A DNA stretch of 6,570 nucleotides from Saprospirales bacterium (GTDB lineage Bacteria; Bacteroidota; Bacteroidia; Chitinophagales; Saprospiraceae). The stretch lies in assembly GCA_003448025.1 (NCBI GenBank), contig DLXL01000078.1, positions 1 through 6,570 of the forward strand, given 5' to 3'. Position 1 is the first letter of the stretch. Every line of letters begins with the position of its first letter. The position numbers were made by a program, and so were the translations under genes. This document shows, one piece after another, positions 4,975 to 6,570 of the stretch. A model generated the notes under the pieces. It saw nothing but the letters and a program-made list of their open reading frames with translations, searched no databases and was not told the DNA's origin.

Positions 4975-6540
4975 TTATTTTATTTTGAACAGTTTGCTGG
5001 TTTGGAGTATCTGCACTCCGGATGTAACTTGAATGAAATAAACACCCGCTGGCAGATTGCCTACATCAAGCTTGGTGTCCAGCGCCCCCTTTGCCAGAAA
5101 GGAAGCTGACACTTTTCTGCCGTAAGTGTCGAACACAAAGATTTCGACGTTGCCAGATAGTTCTTTTGCCAAACGCCGCACACTAACATCTTTTTCTGCT
5201 GGGTTTGGGAACACAAGAAATTGTTCTGATGGCTCAACATGGATAATTTCTCCTATATCCAAAATGATGTAGTCCATACCGCAACCGGGAGTAAAACAGC
5301 CCTCTGAATCAAGACTTAGCAGCCACGCATCGGTGTCGCCTATCCCTCCACCGGGGAGTTCATGGGTCATTTTCCCGGCGCATGCCAGCCCGCCCCAAGG
5401 AGTTTCTACGATGTCAATAAAGCCGCCATACAGGTTCGTTGCGATATTTTGCGGCAAAGCATAGAAGCGCTGCCAAATAGGCTGCCAGGTTGCCAAGTCT
5501 ATTTTGGCTATCCAACTGGATTGTTTATCCGTGATGTGGTCTATGTACTTTCCAGCTATCAAGATGTTGCCGTCCGAGCTGATGCGCATTCGATTGATTA
5601 TCTGTGTTTTTTCAGCAGAATTGAGATTACCTTCCCGAAGAATTTGCCCCGATGTGTCAATTTCATAAAAATACGGGACAGGCGGAAATTGGTCAGGGGA
5701 GATGAGCGTATCCGAGTTGCATAATACTAACATATTGCCTGATGGAAGCACTCGTATGATGGGTTGCCAAGGAGCAGCACTTGTAGAAATAAGGGCATAT
5801 GACCATAACTCATTTCCTAAAGTATCAAGTAGACTCACCCAAGTTTTTAAATATCCCACGCCCGGCCCCGACTCATAAACCATTGCTATCTTGTCATTCG
5901 AGGAGAGCAAGACCATGTTGCCACGCATCATGTAAGCATTGCCGTTTTTGATTTTTTTTCGCCAAAGTTCGTTTCCGTTCAAATCGGTACGGATAAGTGC
6001 TTTATAGAAATAATGAAAATCTTTGCCCACATCGCCCTGCAGGTAATAACCGTCTTTGCCCGGTGTTTCCAGTATATCGTTGGCATCTTCGTCATCTTCG
6101 GTAGGGTCGTCGTACCGCTTGACCCAAAGTGTGTCGCCATTGGGTTTTAGTTTCATCATCCACATGCGCAGTTTATTGTAATCTGGCGGATTTATGCCTG
6201 GCAAAACTTCAAGCCCGGAAACAAGATAATGCTCATCCGAAGAGGCGATGATGTCAAAGGCAGGGTAGGGAGGGTATTCAAAGAAATCAAATGGCTTTCT
6301 ATCCAATGCCTCGCCATTAGAATCAATGATATGCACGCCGCCACAGGCTTCTGTATTGCCGTTGCAATTCCCCCCGTTCAATAGCACGAACCCATTCTCA
6401 TGTGCCAATAAAGCGTGGCTCCAGTTTTTGCCAGGGGTGTTGGGGTTCTCCAATTCGTAAAACTGGCTGAAAGGGACTTGTGCCATCATAGGCGGGCACA
6501 AGAACAAAGATATTATATGTATCAGTGGCAATTTTTTCAT
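4975..6540 (-). CDS. Secreted beta-propeller protein with T9SS type A sorting domain
   Basis: This 521-residue exported protein is probably a binding or scaffold protein at or beyond the outer membrane. Residues 1-20 are a signal peptide (MKK, then a hydrophobic run, cleaved near MMAQ). The body carries seven copies of a D-x-x-G-x-x-L-W type motif, starting near residues 73, 132, 186, 239, 295, 348 and 410. The clearest are KPNGDTLW, TDLNGNELW and DTLGNELW. The 53-63 residue spacing fits a seven-bladed propeller of the PQQ/WD-like sort common in Bacteroidota cargo. No catalytic motif is seen. Residues 444-521 are the sorting domain (FPNPAEKDV, VFDTYGRKV, LPAGVYFIQV, KLFKIK). The next gene begins 7 bp downstream. 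The start is the first ATG, with a well-formed signal peptide behind it. Unlike the other genes its leader is not A-rich, because an IS-like end stands 7 bp upstream, which probably separates it from its original promoter. Confidence 0.9.
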   Translation of the reverse strand: MKKLPLIHIISLFLCPPMMAQVPFSQFYELENPNTPGKNWSHALLAHENGFVLLNGGNCNGNTEACGGVHIIDSNGEALDRKPFDFFEYPPYPAFDIIASSDEHYLVSGLEVLPGINPPDYNKLRMWMMKLKPNGDTLWVKRYDDPTEDDEDANDILETPGKDGYYLQGDVGKDFHYFYKALIRTDLNGNELWRKKIKNGNAYMMRGNMVLLSSNDKIAMVYESGPGVGYLKTWVSLLDTLGNELWSYALISTSAAPWQPIIRVLPSGNMLVLCNSDTLISPDQFPPVPYFYEIDTSGQILREGNLNSAEKTQIINRMRISSDGNILIAGKYIDHITDKQSSWIAKIDLATWQPIWQRFYALPQNIATNLYGGFIDIVETPWGGLACAGKMTHELPGGGIGDTDAWLLSLDSEGCFTPGCGMDYIILDIGEIIHVEPSEQFLVFPNPAEKDVSVRRLAKELSGNVEIFVFDTYGRKVSASFLAKGALDTKLDVGNLPAGVYFIQVTSGVQILQTSKLFKIK

Positions 6541-6547
6541 AGCAAAT

Positions 6548-6565
6548 GGCTTTGTTGCATGAATC
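6548..6565 (+). repeat. Terminal inverted repeat, IS903-like tip (right)
   Basis: GGCTTTGTTGCATGAATC on the plus strand is a perfect inverted match to 4-21 and differs at 2 of 18 bases from the IS903 end as I remember it. The tip faces the window, so the element would extend to the right. The bases inside the element differ between the two copies (CCA here, TTG on the left), so the match stops at exactly 18 bp. This suggests that one copy shows its left end and the other its right end, i.e. two copies in the same orientation. The 9 bp next to each tip (22-30 and 6539-6547) are not the same. Confidence 0.55.
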
Positions 6566-6570
6566 CCAGA

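Larger units (their letters stand above)
3890..6547 (-). mobile_element. Gene cassette 3 (5' end missing), two T9SS cargo genes
   Basis: This cassette ends in site 3 and carries two closely spaced T9SS cargo genes. Its beginning is not in the window. The box GTTAGTGCC predicted from site 3 is absent from 6541-6570, where the IS-like end stands instead. Either the IS inserted into the cassette leader, leaving the true start further right, or the start has been lost. The 51 bp between site 3 and the 4002 stop codon (3951-4001) hold no clear terminator. The bases just outside site 3 (CATATTT) are also found beside site 2, so the ends of cassettes 2 and 3 share ancestry. Confidence 0.45.

Noticed and set aside
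1..6570. Single IS inserted in a small circular molecule, with the window as the rest of the circle
   Set aside because: The bases next to the two tips (TCTGTAAAT at 22-30 and ATAGCAAAT at 6539-6547) are not identical, so no target duplication links them. A 9-bp, 4-bp or 3-bp duplication is equally unsupported.

Overview
The window comes from a member of the Bacteroidota, most likely an environmental lineage such as Saprospiria or Chitinophagia. All five genes lie on the minus strand and encode exported proteins. Four of them end in a type IX secretion (T9SS) C-terminal sorting domain, a system known only from this group, and the fifth is a lipoprotein. Most start codons follow A-rich leaders rather than Shine-Dalgarno boxes, which is also typical of the phylum. 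Nothing here encodes a housekeeping function.

Layout, in the direction of transcription (right to left). (1) 6548-6565: an 18-bp end that looks like the tip of an IS903-type (IS5 family) insertion sequence, 7 bp in front of the first gene. (2) 4975-6540: a secreted seven-repeat beta-propeller protein. 4002-4967: a second T9SS cargo protein, 7 bp downstream. (3) 3882-3950: an attC-like hairpin. (4) 1555-3702: a large Cys-rich T9SS cargo protein. 994-1530: a lipoprotein, followed by a strong intrinsic terminator (938-979). (5) 845-913: a second attC-like hairpin. (6) 147-830: a small T9SS cargo protein. (7) 66-135: a third attC-like hairpin, then the leader of a further cassette. (8) 4-21: an inverted copy of the same 18-bp IS-like end.

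Main interpretation: this is part of an integron-type gene cassette array. Three 69-70 bp imperfect palindromes, each bounded by AAC/GTT cores, follow the genes exactly as attC sites do. The decisive detail is that the outer box of each site is complementary to the first bases of its own cassette at the far end, not to its immediate neighbour. This holds over 10 of 10 bases for both complete cassettes (73-852 and 853-3889), as expected if each cassette circularises through a full attC. An IntI gene, if present, should lie to the right of the window.

All three cassettes with visible genes carry T9SS cargo. The array would therefore be a shuffled store of surface and secreted proteins rather than of resistance or toxin-antitoxin genes. 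The IS-like ends face outward, so the segment lies between two IS copies (or the sequence breaks at them). The bases just beyond the 18-bp repeats differ, which suggests opposite ends of the element are exposed and the copies are in direct orientation. Protein functions beyond export are not recognisable, and the integron and IS readings are inferences from sequence structure.
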